The position numbers and the translations under genes are program-made. Below, piece by piece: positions 16,029 through 27,744 of a stretch of 64,000 nt of DNA (its first letter is position 1; each line of letters starts with the position of its first letter). This DNA is from Opitutaceae bacterium (GTDB lineage Bacteria > Verrucomicrobiota > Verrucomicrobiia > Opitutales > Opitutaceae): positions 248,001 to 312,000 of the forward strand of contig JAIXWY010000003.1 in the NCBI GenBank assembly GCA_027490995.1, written 5' to 3'. The notes below the pieces were generated by a model. The model made no database searches, was not told the DNA's origin, and saw only the letters and a list, made by a program, of their open reading frames with translations.

Positions 16029-18497
16029 GTGCGCATTCCCAAACGCAGGTGGCGGGGTCGAGTGGTCGGTCTGCTTCTCGGTGCTCTTCTGATTGCCGTC
16101 GTGGCGTGGCGCGGCCGTGCGCCGCACGCGGGTGAACGTGTGGCCGGCGACGATCGCGCCGAGGCTCCGGGGGTGACGTTCCACCGCACGCTGGGCGAAG
16201 CGGAGCGTCGCGGGGGGACTTCCGGGGCGGTTGTTTCCACCACGGCCGCGCCGCAGTCGGCGCCGGCGGGAGAGGGGTGGGCGACCCCGGATACTTTGTT
16301 CCGGTTCCGGGCTGCCCCGGTCGACGCCGCGGAAATCGAGGCACGGGCACCGTTGCCCGCCGACTGGGTGCGCTACGTGGAGGTGAACCTGGGAGTCTTC
16401 GCGACGAAGGCGTCGCCGTTGTGGCAGACGACGGGAGGCGGTTCGCTGCGGTTCGCTTTGCCCGGTCTGGGCGAACAGGTGGTGGAGCGGCTAAGGACGG
16501 AGGTCCTGGGTCCCCAGCGTTATGTCGTGCAGGGCGAACTGCGCGATCGCCCGGGGAGCCGCGTGCTCGTGAGCTTCAATCAGGACGCGGTCGCCGCGCA
16601 GGTCTACGCGCCGGGTGCGGGAGAGTTTCATCTGCGTGGGCTTGCGTCGACGGAGGGGCAGGTGGCGCAGTTGGTGAAGGTGGCAGTCGATCGCTTGCCG
16701 CCCTGCGGCGGCGCGCCTTCCCCGTCGCAATCGGCAGACATTGCCACCGTGCGCGCGGCGGCCCTGCTGCAGGCTTCGGCGAAGGACGCCGTGGCGCGGG
16801 CGGCCGGCCCACGGACTGCCGAGGCGGCGGGGCCGACGATGACGGCTCGTCTCCTGTTCCTGTACACCGGGGCAGTCCGCACTGCGTATGGCACCGTGTC
16901 GCAAGTGGAGACGGTGGTCGACCTCGCGATCGCGGCGGTCAACGCGGATTTTGCCAATAGCCAGATTCCCCTCCGCATCCAGCTCGCGGCGGTGCAGGCA
17001 GTCACCTACAGCGAGACGGCCCTGAGCTACAGCCGTACGCTCACCGCGTTGCGCGGGGTGTCGGACGGCACGCTGGATTCGATCCATGCGGCGCGGGATG
17101 AAGCGCTGGCCGACCTCGTGACGATCGGCGTGATGGGCAATGACTCCGGGAACAGTCTGGGCATCGCGTACCTGCTGGATGAGCCGAACGACTATGTGAA
17201 CCCGTTTTATGCCTTCTCGGTGGTGCAGTTCCAGGTGATGGCTTCCGCCAGCGTGCTCTCGCACGAGCTGGGGCACAACCTGGGCTGTGCGCACGACCGC
17301 GAAAACACGGATGGTCCGGGCGCCTATTCGTTCAGCTATGGCTACCGTTTCACGGTCCAGGATTCACGGGGCGGCAGCCGACAGTTCCGCGATATCATGG
17401 CGTACGCTCCCGGCACGAGATTGCCGTATTTTTCGAACCCCCGCATCAAGCTGTCCCAAGCCGAGGCAGCTGGGGTGAACGTGATCTTCACGGAGCCCAC
17501 CGCGATCGGTATCCCGGGCGGACAGCCGGGTGAATCGGATGGGGCACGGACGATTACCGAGAATGCCTTCGAGGTCGCCAACTACCGCATCTCCGCGGAT
17601 CGGGCTTACGATATCGGTACTCTGATCAATGTCTCGACCCGCGCCTTCGTGGGCACCGGGGCACAGCAGCTCATTGGTGGCTTCATCGTCCAGGGCGCGG
17701 GTGAGAAGCGCGTGCTCGTGCGCGCCGTGGGGCCGGCTCTGGCTCAGTTCGGCGTCGCGGGCGTCCTCTCAAACCCGAAGCTGCAAATCTTCCGTCTGCC
17801 TCAAGGCAACGTGATCGGGGAAAATGATAACTGGAGCGTACAGGCCAATCCTCAGGAAACCACCGTGCGGGGCTTCCCGTTTCCCTCGGGCAGCCTCGAC
17901 GCCGCACTCGTGCTATCCCTTCCGGCTGGCAGCTATAGCGCTAATGTCGAGGGCGTGGGCGGGACGACGGGGGTCGCGCTGGTGGAGGCCTACGAGTTGG
18001 ATGCGACGGTCGGTCAGCGGCTACTCAATCTGTCGACCCGCGCCTACGCGGACCGCGGCGGGCGAGAAATGGTCGCGGGCTTTGTGATCGCCCCGGAAGA
18101 ACTCAGGACCTCGGGGACCAAGCGCGTGCTCATCCGGGTGTTGGGACCCACCCTGACACAGTTTGGCGTACCGGAGGTGCTCGGCGATCCGATGATGACC
18201 TTATTCGATGGGACGGGTCGTCGTCTGCGTGAAATCGATGATTGGGACCCGCCCAATACCTCGCTCGTCGGAGGTGCCCGAATCGTTCGCGGCACCGTGG
18301 ACCAGCCTTCGGAACAAGCTGTCTTCGACGCGATCAAGGCGCTGAACCTTCCGGCGATGACCCCGCTGGAGCCGGCGCTGGTGACCGACCTCCCGGCGGG
18401 GAGTTACACCGTCGTGGTCCAGCCCTTTGAGACCACCGGCCAGCCTGCTCAGCCCGGTGTCGGCATCGTTGAGGTCTACGAACTCCGCGCGCCGTAG
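16029..18497 (+). CDS. Secreted metzincin zinc metalloprotease with tandem C-terminal repeats
   Basis: This 822-residue protein has a GTG start that opens a basic-hydrophobic signal region (residues 5-27). A pro-region precedes the catalytic domain (~275-520), which contains HELGHNLGCAHD at residues 412-423, the metzincin HExxHxxGxxHD zinc site, and a downstream DIMAYAPG Met-turn. This resembles reprolysin-like M12 peptidases. The C-terminal ~300 residues contain two copies of a beta-rich repeat (STRAFVGTGAQQLIGGF and STRAYADRGGREMVAGF, each followed by KRVLVRAVGPAL or KRVLIRVLGPTL). Such repeats are common in verrucomicrobial secreted proteins. It is probably exported and monocistronic. Confidence 0.88.
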   Translation: MRIPKRRWRGRVVGLLLGALLIAVVAWRGRAPHAGERVAGDDRAEAPGVTFHRTLGEAERRGGTSGAVVSTTAAPQSAPAGEGWATPDTLFRFRAAPVDAAEIEARAPLPADWVRYVEVNLGVFATKASPLWQTTGGGSLRFALPGLGEQVVERLRTEVLGPQRYVVQGELRDRPGSRVLVSFNQDAVAAQVYAPGAGEFHLRGLASTEGQVAQLVKVAVDRLPPCGGAPSPSQSADIATVRAAALLQASAKDAVARAAGPRTAEAAGPTMTARLLFLYTGAVRTAYGTVSQVETVVDLAIAAVNADFANSQIPLRIQLAAVQAVTYSETALSYSRTLTALRGVSDGTLDSIHAARDEALADLVTIGVMGNDSGNSLGIAYLLDEPNDYVNPFYAFSVVQFQVMASASVLSHELGHNLGCAHDRENTDGPGAYSFSYGYRFTVQDSRGGSRQFRDIMAYAPGTRLPYFSNPRIKLSQAEAAGVNVIFTEPTAIGIPGGQPGESDGARTITENAFEVANYRISADRAYDIGTLINVSTRAFVGTGAQQLIGGFIVQGAGEKRVLVRAVGPALAQFGVAGVLSNPKLQIFRLPQGNVIGENDNWSVQANPQETTVRGFPFPSGSLDAALVLSLPAGSYSANVEGVGGTTGVALVEAYELDATVGQRLLNLSTRAYADRGGREMVAGFVIAPEELRTSGTKRVLIRVLGPTLTQFGVPEVLGDPMMTLFDGTGRRLREIDDWDPPNTSLVGGARIVRGTVDQPSEQAVFDAIKALNLPAMTPLEPALVTDLPAGSYTVVVQPFETTGQPAQPGVGIVEVYELRAP

Positions 18498-18708
18498 TCG
18501 CGGAAGGGTGTCGAGCCGGGTCTTTGCGGATCTGCGCGCCGTTTCGCCGCGGCTCGTCGCGCCGTGCGCGGGTGAGACTCCGCTCCGCTGTGTCAGGGCC
18601 CGCCCGCTCAGCCGCCGAATTGGCGCACCGGCGCGCCACTTTGCCCCGACCGTCGCCTCAGTCCTCTAGGGAGCGGGTTGGAACGCCGATTGCAGAGGAA
18701 GACTCAAC

Positions 18709-21290
<2,582 letters not shown>

Positions 21291-21294
<4 letters not shown>

Positions 21295-22136
21295 GTGACC
21301 GCGCCAAACAGACGGTCGTGGTTAGCGGCCACGGTGGCGGCGAGCGCCGGGACCTCGGTCCTGCGCTCGGCCGCCAGCGCGGCGTAGGCGACCAAGATGT
21401 TGCCCGGGTGATTGACGTCGCCGTGCTCGTCCGGCGGTAAGGTGAACCGCTGCCGGTCCCGCGGCAGGGGCATCGCGGGCGCATCGGTCTCCACGAGAAT
21501 CCGGTCCGCCGGCAGCCCGGCAAAGAGCCCGGAACCCACGGAGCCGGGCCGGAATGCGATGCTGGCGTTAAACGAGAAGTGTGCGCCGAGATCCAGCAGT
21601 GCCGGGACGAGGGAGTCTGGTCCCGAGTAGGCGTGGACGAGGAAACCCCGCGTGAGACGGGGGCACTCGCGCAACAACGCGACCAGTTCCGGCCAGACGC
21701 GCAGACCGTGGAGCGTGACGACACGGCTGAGCCCGGCGGCGAGCGACCACTGGACCCGCAGTGCCTCCGCTTGGTCCGCCAGCGAGGCTGGCGGTCCGGG
21801 CAGGCGTGCTGCCGGGGCGGTCAAACTCCAGCGGTCGAGCCCTACTTCTCCCACCGCGGCATGAGGATTGGCGCGCAGCATCCGCTCTAATCTGTCCGCC
21901 CAGTCTGGCTGCCGTTGTGCCACCCACCACGGGTGGAGACCAAAACTCGGGATGATCCAGGACCGCGCGTGGGCGAGGGCTGCGACGGCCGACCAATCAC
22001 CGGCGTGCGTACCATTCGTCACTGCGGAACGAATACCTAGCGCCGGCAGAGCGTCGAGCAACGCGGGCAGGTGAGCCTGGAGACGTGGATCCTGCAAGTG
22101 CAGGTGGGCATCGTGAAGAGGGATCGACGGCTCCAT
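21291..22136 (-). CDS. TatD family metal-dependent hydrolase
   Basis: This 281-residue amidohydrolase-fold protein belongs to the TatD DNase-like family. Metal ligands and motifs: DAHLHL (His11, His13), GEVGLD (Glu97), [13 protein letters not shown] and VETDAP. The family is linked to 3'-5' DNase or D-aminoacyl-tRNA deacylase activities; which applies here is unknown. It lies 113 bases downstream of sufE on the same strand. Its stop codon overlaps that of clpB in a palindromic CTAG (21291-21294). Confidence 0.88.
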
Positions 22137-22249
22137 GGCAGGGCGGCGGTGGGGCGACTCAGATGCTGGAGAATGCGGGTGGCGCGGCGGGGTGGCGGCG
22201 GCGCGGACGGGTGAGCCGGACCTTGACGGTTCCGCGGACGGGCGGCGAA

Positions 22250-22660
22250 TCAGCTTGCGGCGGAAAGCTCGCGCAGTCGGGCACGGACGGCGGCGAGGCC
22301 GACGCGCCGCGTGCCGGAGATGTGGGAGTCGAGCCCGAGCAGCGCGACCGGATCAGCGTCGGCCCGCAGGCTCGCGAGAGCAGCCGGGTCCGGATCGCTG
22401 AAGAAGTCGCAGGTCAGCAGTACCAGCGCCCGCACCAGCGGCGAGTCGCTGTCGCCGCGGAACACCGCAGGAACAGTCTCGGAGCGCGTGATCCAGACGC
22501 GGGATTGGCAGCCGTGGACTCGAAAATCGTCGGTGCGGAAACGCTCCTCGAGTGCCGGCGAGGAACGGGCGCGTTCGACGACGGCGGTGAGCCTTTCCTG
22601 GGCGTCCTCGATGAACTGCAGTCCGTCGATCAGATCCTGTTGGCGCGGCGAGAGCGTCAT
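22250..22660 (-). CDS. sufE: SufE-family Fe-S cluster assembly sulfur acceptor
   Basis: This 136-residue protein accepts persulfide sulfur from the cysteine desulfurase SufS. The ATG at 22660 begins the family N-terminus (LSPRQQDLIDGLQFIEDAQERL). The active cysteine is Cys51 in HGCQSRVWI. The open frame extends upstream, but that part overlaps the divergent TPR gene and is not SufE-like. The rest of the suf operon is not in this window. Confidence 0.92.
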   Translation of the reverse strand: MTLSPRQQDLIDGLQFIEDAQERLTAVVERARSSPALEERFRTDDFRVHGCQSRVWITRSETVPAVFRGDSDSPLVRALVLLTCDFFSDPDPAALASLRADADPVALLGLDSHISGTRRVGLAAVRARLRELSAAS

Positions 22661-22760
22661 GTGGAGAACAGACCTAGGTGCCGATGGACGGGGCGGCAAG
22701 TGTGGCCGAGTGGCGGGCTTGCCTCGGGGCGTGGGTGGGGTACGGTGGAGCATTGTCGTG

Positions 22761-25418
22761 ATGCTTCGCTCGTTGCTCTGCGTCTTTTCGCTGTGGGGAC
22801 TGTTGGCTGGCCCGAATCTGGCGGCCCAGGGCGTGAGCCTGCCGCCTCCTCCCTTGGTGGTGGACATTGGACCCCCGCCGGTCTCGGCGGCGGAGCGGAT
22901 GCTCGCGCAGGAAGCGGCGCAGCGAGCTCTGGAGTTGGGCTTTCCCTCGATTGCAGCGACGATTGTGCGCACCCAGTTGGCGCAGGCGGCTCCCGCGGAC
23001 ACGGTCGGGCGAAACCGCTTGGTGCTGGATCTGGCGACGGCGTTGCTGGACGACGGGAAGGCGGCGGACGTCGAGGACGTGTTGCGGCAGTATTCCGGCT
23101 TACCGAACGCGCGTTACCGCCTCCGGGCGGCGCTGGCCGCGGTGCGGCTACGTCGGTGGGACGTTGCGCGGGTGGAGATTGGAGCGGCCCCGGTGGCTGA
23201 CCTACCGGCGGCGGAGCGCGGCTGGCATTTCTATGTACAGGGACAACTGGCCGATGCGGGGCGCGAGTTTTCCAAGGCTTCGGCGTTCTACGAGCAGGCG
23301 CTGGCTGCCGCGGGCACGGAGCTGCAGCGGGCCCGTTTCATTCTCGCGCGGGAAGAGGCGCGGTTGGTTTCGGGAGACTTCAGCGAAGCGCAGCTGGCGA
23401 CCCTGCGTACCTTCCTGGAGCGAAACCCCGGTCGCTCGGCGGCCTACGAGGCCATTAGCCAGCTCGCGCTGGCCTTGAACGGCTTGGGTCGTCGGGGCGA
23501 GGCGATGGAAACCCTGCGCCGTCAGCTGCAGGCCCTCCCACCCGAGCAGTCTGGTCCGGCGGAACAGTGGCTTTTGCTGCTGGGCTTGATTGCCGGTCCC
23601 GGTGATCCGGTGGGGCGGAACGCCCTCGGCCAGTTGCTGAGTGGATCGGCGGATCGCGACAAGCAACGCGTGGCTCTGGTTATCTTGGCGCGCGGCGCGC
23701 CTCCCGCGGTGTTTCGGGCGGAGTTGGATCGACTGATCGATGCGCCGACGCCGCACCCGATTCTGGAGGACCTCCTCCTGCAGCGTGCGGAGCTGGCGTT
23801 AGCGGCGAAGGCGTATGCGGAGGCGGATCGCGACGCGGTGCGCCTGCTGGAGTTGTTCCCCGGTTCCCGGCTGAAACCCCAGGCTCTTGGTGTGCGCCTG
23901 CGTGCGGCCTGGGAGACGCTGCGGTATCGGCGGGCGGCGGATTACGCGATTCAGACCCGGGCCGCGCTCGGCGGCGATCAAAGCCGCTTGGCGACGGAGC
24001 TCGGCGTCTTGGTCGCCGAGGCCTATTTCCGGGCGGGCGATTACCTGTTGGCGTCCGATGCCTATGCGGCGGCGATTGCCGCGCCGCCGGACGGCTTTCC
24101 CGTCGGTGACCTCATCTTCCAGCGCGTGCTCTGTGAAGTGGAGGCGGCGCGGGCGGATCCGACTCGCCTGACGATCGCGGAGGCCCTGCTGGATGAAGGT
24201 GGCCGGGACCCCCGCTTGGATCCCGCGAATCGCTGGCAAGCGGAGTGGAACCTGGCGCGGGCGCTGCAAGTGGCCGGCCCGGAAACCACGCAGCGGGCCT
24301 TTGCGCGCATTGAGCGCCTCCTCGCGCAGCCGCTGGCGGCAGCTGCGGCCGGCGTGGCCCCGCTCACCCCGGATTTACGGGTGCGGATGGCGTGGCTGCA
24401 CGCGCGCCTCTCGTTGGACGTGGGGCGCCCGGAACGGACGCTCACCCTGGTCGAGCGCCTCGTGGCCTCGTTGGACGACGTCGAACCCCGCCTCCGCGCG
24501 GAGCTGGCGAGTAGCGCGCGCCTCTTGGAGGCCGATGCCTACCTCGCGATGCCGGGCAGGGAGGAGGCCGGGCTGGATGTGCTGCGCCGATTGCGGACCG
24601 AGTTTCCGCAGAGCGACGCGGCGGTGTATTCTTTCATCAAGGAGGCGAGCTTTGCCGCGGGCCAAAATCGCTTCGTGGATGCGCAGAGCCTCCTGGTACG
24701 CCTCGCGGATGATTTCGGACGGCACGCCTATGCGCCCTTTGCGCTGTATCAGGCGGCGCTGAACGCCGAGCGCCGCGGGCAGGATGCGTTCTATCGTGAT
24801 GCGAATCGTCTCATCGAGCGACTGGTCCAGGAGTACCCCAGGAGCGACCTCGTGTTCTATGCCCGGCTCAAGCAGGGCGATCTGCTGCGGCGCCTGAACG
24901 AGTTCTCCTTCGCGCAGCAGGCGTATGAGGAGCTCATCAACGCCTTCCCGAAGCATCCGGACGTCCTGTACGCGCACCTCGCGCGCGCGGCGTGTCATGC
25001 GGCGCAGGCCGGGGCGGGAGGATCCGGGCAGATGACCGCCCACGCCGAGACCGCCTTGGGCATCTATGAGCGCTTGGTGGATCAGGCGGATGCAGCGCCC
25101 GAGATCCGCATCGAGGCGGGTTACAACCTTGGCTTGCTGCTTTCCCGAAAGGGCCGGGCCGAAGGACGAAAGCGGGCGGAAACCGTGTGGTGGCAGCAAG
25201 TCGTGACCCCGTTCCTCCTCGATCCAGCGCAGGAAAGTAAGCTCAGTGCGCGCGGCCGGTACTGGCTCTCGCGGACGCTGTTGGGGCTGGGAGAACTCTT
25301 TGAATCGCAGGATCGTCGCGATCAGGCGACGGACGCTTACCAGTTACTCCTGCGCAAAGGACTGCCAGGGGGAACGCTGGCGCAGGCGCGTCTCACGCGT
25401 TTGGGGGTAAAGCCGTGA
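22761..25418 (+). CDS. Large exported tetratricopeptide-repeat protein
   Basis: This 885-residue protein starts at ATG 22761 (GTG 22758 is also possible). A signal peptide is visible (residues 1-~22, LLCVFSLWGLLAGPNLAAQ). The remainder is almost entirely amphipathic helix pairs rich in Ala, Leu and Arg, in tetratricopeptide spacing, for example near 130-200, 400-460 and 640-760. It is likely to be a periplasmic protein-protein scaffold. It is 91 bases upstream of exbB on the same strand and reads as the first gene of a TPR-ExbB-ExbD-TonB-like operon, so it is probably the partner or load of that motor. No catalytic domain is seen. Confidence 0.8.
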   Translation: MLRSLLCVFSLWGLLAGPNLAAQGVSLPPPPLVVDIGPPPVSAAERMLAQEAAQRALELGFPSIAATIVRTQLAQAAPADTVGRNRLVLDLATALLDDGKAADVEDVLRQYSGLPNARYRLRAALAAVRLRRWDVARVEIGAAPVADLPAAERGWHFYVQGQLADAGREFSKASAFYEQALAAAGTELQRARFILAREEARLVSGDFSEAQLATLRTFLERNPGRSAAYEAISQLALALNGLGRRGEAMETLRRQLQALPPEQSGPAEQWLLLLGLIAGPGDPVGRNALGQLLSGSADRDKQRVALVILARGAPPAVFRAELDRLIDAPTPHPILEDLLLQRAELALAAKAYAEADRDAVRLLELFPGSRLKPQALGVRLRAAWETLRYRRAADYAIQTRAALGGDQSRLATELGVLVAEAYFRAGDYLLASDAYAAAIAAPPDGFPVGDLIFQRVLCEVEAARADPTRLTIAEALLDEGGRDPRLDPANRWQAEWNLARALQVAGPETTQRAFARIERLLAQPLAAAAAGVAPLTPDLRVRMAWLHARLSLDVGRPERTLTLVERLVASLDDVEPRLRAELASSARLLEADAYLAMPGREEAGLDVLRRLRTEFPQSDAAVYSFIKEASFAAGQNRFVDAQSLLVRLADDFGRHAYAPFALYQAALNAERRGQDAFYRDANRLIERLVQEYPRSDLVFYARLKQGDLLRRLNEFSFAQQAYEELINAFPKHPDVLYAHLARAACHAAQAGAGGSGQMTAHAETALGIYERLVDQADAAPEIRIEAGYNLGLLLSRKGRAEGRKRAETVWWQQVVTPFLLDPAQESKLSARGRYWLSRTLLGLGELFESQDRRDQATDAYQLLLRKGLPGGTLAQARLTRLGVKP

Positions 25419-25509
25419 AACCCGGATTCTCCTTCGCGTGTCTCTGGCGGGCTAGGATGATTTGCCGATTGCCCGCAGGCACCGCACGGCCAACGACTCA
25501 GGAAACACT

Positions 25510-26196
25510 GTGGCACCGTACCTCTCCCTTGCGATGACCGGCTTTGACTTTACCCTCCTGACTCAAGGGGGACCCATGATGTACGTGGTCCTCTTGATGG
25601 CCATTGTGGGCGCGGTGCTCTTCGTGGAGCGCACGCTCTTCCTGCATCGCAGCCAGATTCGCTCGGCGGCGTTCGTTGATGGCGTGAAGAACATTCTGGC
25701 CAAGCGCCGCCTCGTGGAGGCGCTGACGGTCTGCGAAGAGACGCCGGGGCCGGTGGCGGCGGTCGTGAAGGCTGCCCTTCTGAAGGCGGGTAGCGACGAA
25801 GTCTCGCTGCGGTATGCGGTTCAGGAAGCGGCGCTCATCGAGTTGCCGGTGCTGGAGCGCCGCCTGGGCCTGCTGGCCGCGATCGCGCAGGTGGCACCCC
25901 TGGTGGGAGTCCTTGGCACGGTGCTGGGGATGATTTCGACCTTTGGCGTGTTCATGGGAGGTCCGCAGTACGTCCCGGCGCAGACGATCGCTGCGGGGAT
26001 GTGGCAGGCGCTGCTCTGTGCGGCGGGTAGCCTGATGGTCGGCATCCCGGCGCATCTTGCGTATCACTTCCTCGCGGGTCGGGTACGCTCGCTTGTGCGG
26101 GACGTCGAGTGGGCGGCGAACGAGACCATGCGTTACCTCCTCAGTGAGTACCGTGTCGAGGGCGGCGGTGGCGCGGACAAGACTGAGGGACGCTGA
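25510..26196 (+). CDS. ExbB/TolQ/MotA-type inner-membrane channel subunit with substituted pore residues
   Basis: This protein has 228 residues from the GTG at 25510, which has an AGGA site 7 bases upstream; ATG 25534 is the alternative. There are three membrane segments: ~22-40, ~120-147 and ~164-190. The family signature LVGVLGTVLGMISTF is present and keeps the Thr equivalent to E. coli ExbB Thr148 (Thr137). In the last helix, where ExbB has Glu176 and Thr181, this protein has Gln166 and Ala171 (segment GMWQALLCAAGSLMVGIP). These are key proton-pathway residues. It lies 10 bases before exbD and is clearly in the same operon. Confidence 0.85.
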   Translation: MAPYLSLAMTGFDFTLLTQGGPMMYVVLLMAIVGAVLFVERTLFLHRSQIRSAAFVDGVKNILAKRRLVEALTVCEETPGPVAAVVKAALLKAGSDEVSLRYAVQEAALIELPVLERRLGLLAAIAQVAPLVGVLGTVLGMISTFGVFMGGPQYVPAQTIAAGMWQALLCAAGSLMVGIPAHLAYHFLAGRVRSLVRDVEWAANETMRYLLSEYRVEGGGGADKTEGR

Positions 26197-26206
26197 GGAC
26201 TTCGCG

Positions 26207-26665
26207 ATGGTGACCCGCCCCCTCGATCTTGCTTCTCGACTCCGGCGACCGTTCGCACCGTGGGACTGGCTGCATGTGGTCAATGCCGGACTGATCGCGC
26301 TGTTCTTCGTTTTGTTTCAGTCGAAGCACGTGATTGCTCCGGGCATCGTGATCTCGGAGAATCAAGGTGCGGCGCGAGCCCTCCGGTTACCGGCCGTTCC
26401 TGGAGCGGTGGAGTTGGGCGGCACGGTCGCGCTGGTGGTGAGCGTGATGGGCCGTGACCTCGTGTTCACCGAGGATGGCAAGTACACCTTCGCGGAGTTT
26501 GCGCGCTGGCTGAAGGCGCGCAGCGTTCCCGGCGGGTCGGCGCGGCTCTTGGTCCGCGCGGATGATGCGGTTTCCCTGAACGACTTTTCGGCGATTTTCG
26601 ATGCCGCGAGTGCGGCTGGATTCACCGTGCAACTGGCGGCTGAACCGGCGCCGAACCGCCCGTAA
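26207..26665 (+). CDS. ExbD/TolR-like protein lacking the channel aspartate
   Basis: This 152-residue protein has a short cytoplasmic N-terminus, one membrane helix (~22-38, LHVVNAGLIALFFVLF) and a periplasmic domain with the ExbD-type beta-alpha pattern (VALVVSVMGRDLVFTEDGKYTFAEFARWL). Aligning the helix to the ExbD consensus (LIDVVFLLLIFFML) puts Asn26 at the position of the essential Asp25. The nearest acidic residue, Asp20, lies before the helix. The start ATG at 26207 follows the exbB stop by 10 bases. The fit to the family is good but the sequence is divergent. Confidence 0.78.
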   Translation: MVTRPLDLASRLRRPFAPWDWLHVVNAGLIALFFVLFQSKHVIAPGIVISENQGAARALRLPAVPGAVELGGTVALVVSVMGRDLVFTEDGKYTFAEFARWLKARSVPGGSARLLVRADDAVSLNDFSAIFDAASAAGFTVQLAAEPAPNRP

Positions 26666-26687
26666 TCGCCGTGACAGGAGGAAACCG

Positions 26688-27467
26688 ATGAAGCTGCCGG
26701 AGGAGGTGAAGCCGGGGGGCCGTGATGAAGGTTCGCGGCGCCGCACCGAGCCCGCGTTTCCGTGGCTATGGACCACCGTGGCGGTCGTCGTGGTATTTGT
26801 CGGAGCCATGGCGCTGGTTCGCACGCCCGAGCCGCCGGCGCCGCGACGACCCGTCGAGACGGCGCCACGGAACTCGGTTGGCCTCACCCGGCTGGATGAG
26901 AAATCCGCGGACGTGGTGACTCGGGAGGAAGCGGTGTTCCGGGATCCGACGCCTCTCTTCCTGCCCACCCCGTGGAACGCCGGGGCGGAGGTGGGGCCGA
27001 ATGCGCCGACAACCGGTCCGGAGGGGCGCTTTCCGGACTACGCGGCGAAGCTGGTCAATCCCGCCGCGGAACTGCCGGCATGGTTCGCGCCCACGCCGGC
27101 ACCGACGGCCCCCGCCGACGGCTTGCGGGTGGGGGAGCGCGGCAATCCCTACGGAGCGGTCGGCCGGCGAGAGGTCCCCGTGGATCCGTTGCCGGAGCGC
27201 TTGGGATTTGTGGAAGTGCTGCAGACGGCGACGGGCCGACGCGTGCTGGCGGTGTCCGTGCCCTTGGCGCGCGGGGCACCCGAAGGCGATTGGCAGCCAC
27301 TTGAGATGCTGGTCGGCGTCGACCGAGCGGGGTGGGTGGAGGCGGCGGTGATGACCGGCTCCGGTGCGGACGAGTGGGACCGCTTCTTGCGCCGGTTTAT
27401 TGAAAAGGACTTTCGTTTGGGTCAACGCGTGGCACCGGGATTCTATCGCGTCGTGGTCGGACCCTGA
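26688..27467 (+). CDS. TonB-like periplasmic-spanning protein
   Basis: This 259-residue protein is preceded by a clear CAGGAGG site 6 bases before the ATG. The N-terminus is hydrophilic, and one membrane helix follows (~24-45, FPWLWTTVAVVVVFVGAMALV). A long Pro/Ala-rich linker (46-~165) could span the periplasm. The last ~85 residues form a compact domain (LGFVEVLQTATGRRVLAVSV ... FYRVVVGP) that may correspond to a TonB C-terminal domain, although sequence similarity is weak. It is the last gene of the TPR-exbB-exbD unit, 22 bases after exbD, and is followed by a terminator. Its outer-membrane partner is unknown. Confidence 0.65.
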   Translation: MKLPEEVKPGGRDEGSRRRTEPAFPWLWTTVAVVVVFVGAMALVRTPEPPAPRRPVETAPRNSVGLTRLDEKSADVVTREEAVFRDPTPLFLPTPWNAGAEVGPNAPTTGPEGRFPDYAAKLVNPAAELPAWFAPTPAPTAPADGLRVGERGNPYGAVGRREVPVDPLPERLGFVEVLQTATGRRVLAVSVPLARGAPEGDWQPLEMLVGVDRAGWVEAAVMTGSGADEWDRFLRRFIEKDFRLGQRVAPGFYRVVVGP

Positions 27468-27521
27468 GGTGGCCGAAGCTAATTTGAGAATTCGCGAAGA
27501 TTGCAGTTGACGGTGTCTGTG

Positions 27522-27556
27522 GCGGGGAGCAATTTCCCCGCTCTTTTCGTTTTTTG
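27522..27556 (+). terminator. Rho-independent terminator of the TPR-exbBD-tonB-like operon
   Basis: A 7-base-pair GC-rich stem (27522-27528 with 27535-27541) is followed by a T-rich stretch (27542-27556). It separates this operon from the tRNA-Thr/tuf unit. Confidence 0.88.
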
Positions 27557-27575
27557 ACCCACAGTCTCTTGGTCT

Positions 27576-27651
27576 GCCCAGATAGCTCAGTTGGCAGAGC
27601 ACGTCCTTGGTAAGGACGAGGTCGCCGGTTCAAATCCGGTTCTGGGCTCCA
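27576..27651 (+). tRNA. tRNA-Thr (anticodon GGT)
   Basis: The full cloverleaf is readable: acceptor stem GCCCAGA/TCTGGGC, D-arm with AGCTCAGTTGGCAGAGC, and an anticodon stem CGTCC/GGACG enclosing the loop TTGGTAA (anticodon GGT). The T-arm is CCGGTTCAAATCCGG. CCA is encoded in the DNA (27649-27651). It precedes tuf, a common bacterial arrangement, and is probably cut out of a joint transcript. Confidence 0.97.
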
Positions 27652-27667
27652 GGTCAATGACTCGAAA

Positions 27668-27690
27668 ACGTCGCACGACTTCCGCGACGT
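27668..27690 (+). other. Stem-loop in the tRNA-Thr to tuf leader
   Basis: A 7-base-pair stem (27668-27674 with 27684-27690) with a 9-base loop lies 17 bases after the tRNA and 54 before tuf. It may be a processing or mRNA-stabilising structure; no terminator T tract follows. Confidence 0.4.
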
Positions 27691-27744
27691 AAAACCCCGA
27701 GGTCAAAATAGTTAAACTTCCAACAACCCAAACCGTTCCACTCC

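Noticed and set aside
27507..27535. TTGACG as the -35 box of a promoter for tRNA-Thr/tuf
   Set aside because: The -10 region at 17 bases reads CAATTT and lies inside the terminator stem at 27522-27541, so transcription from it would end at once.
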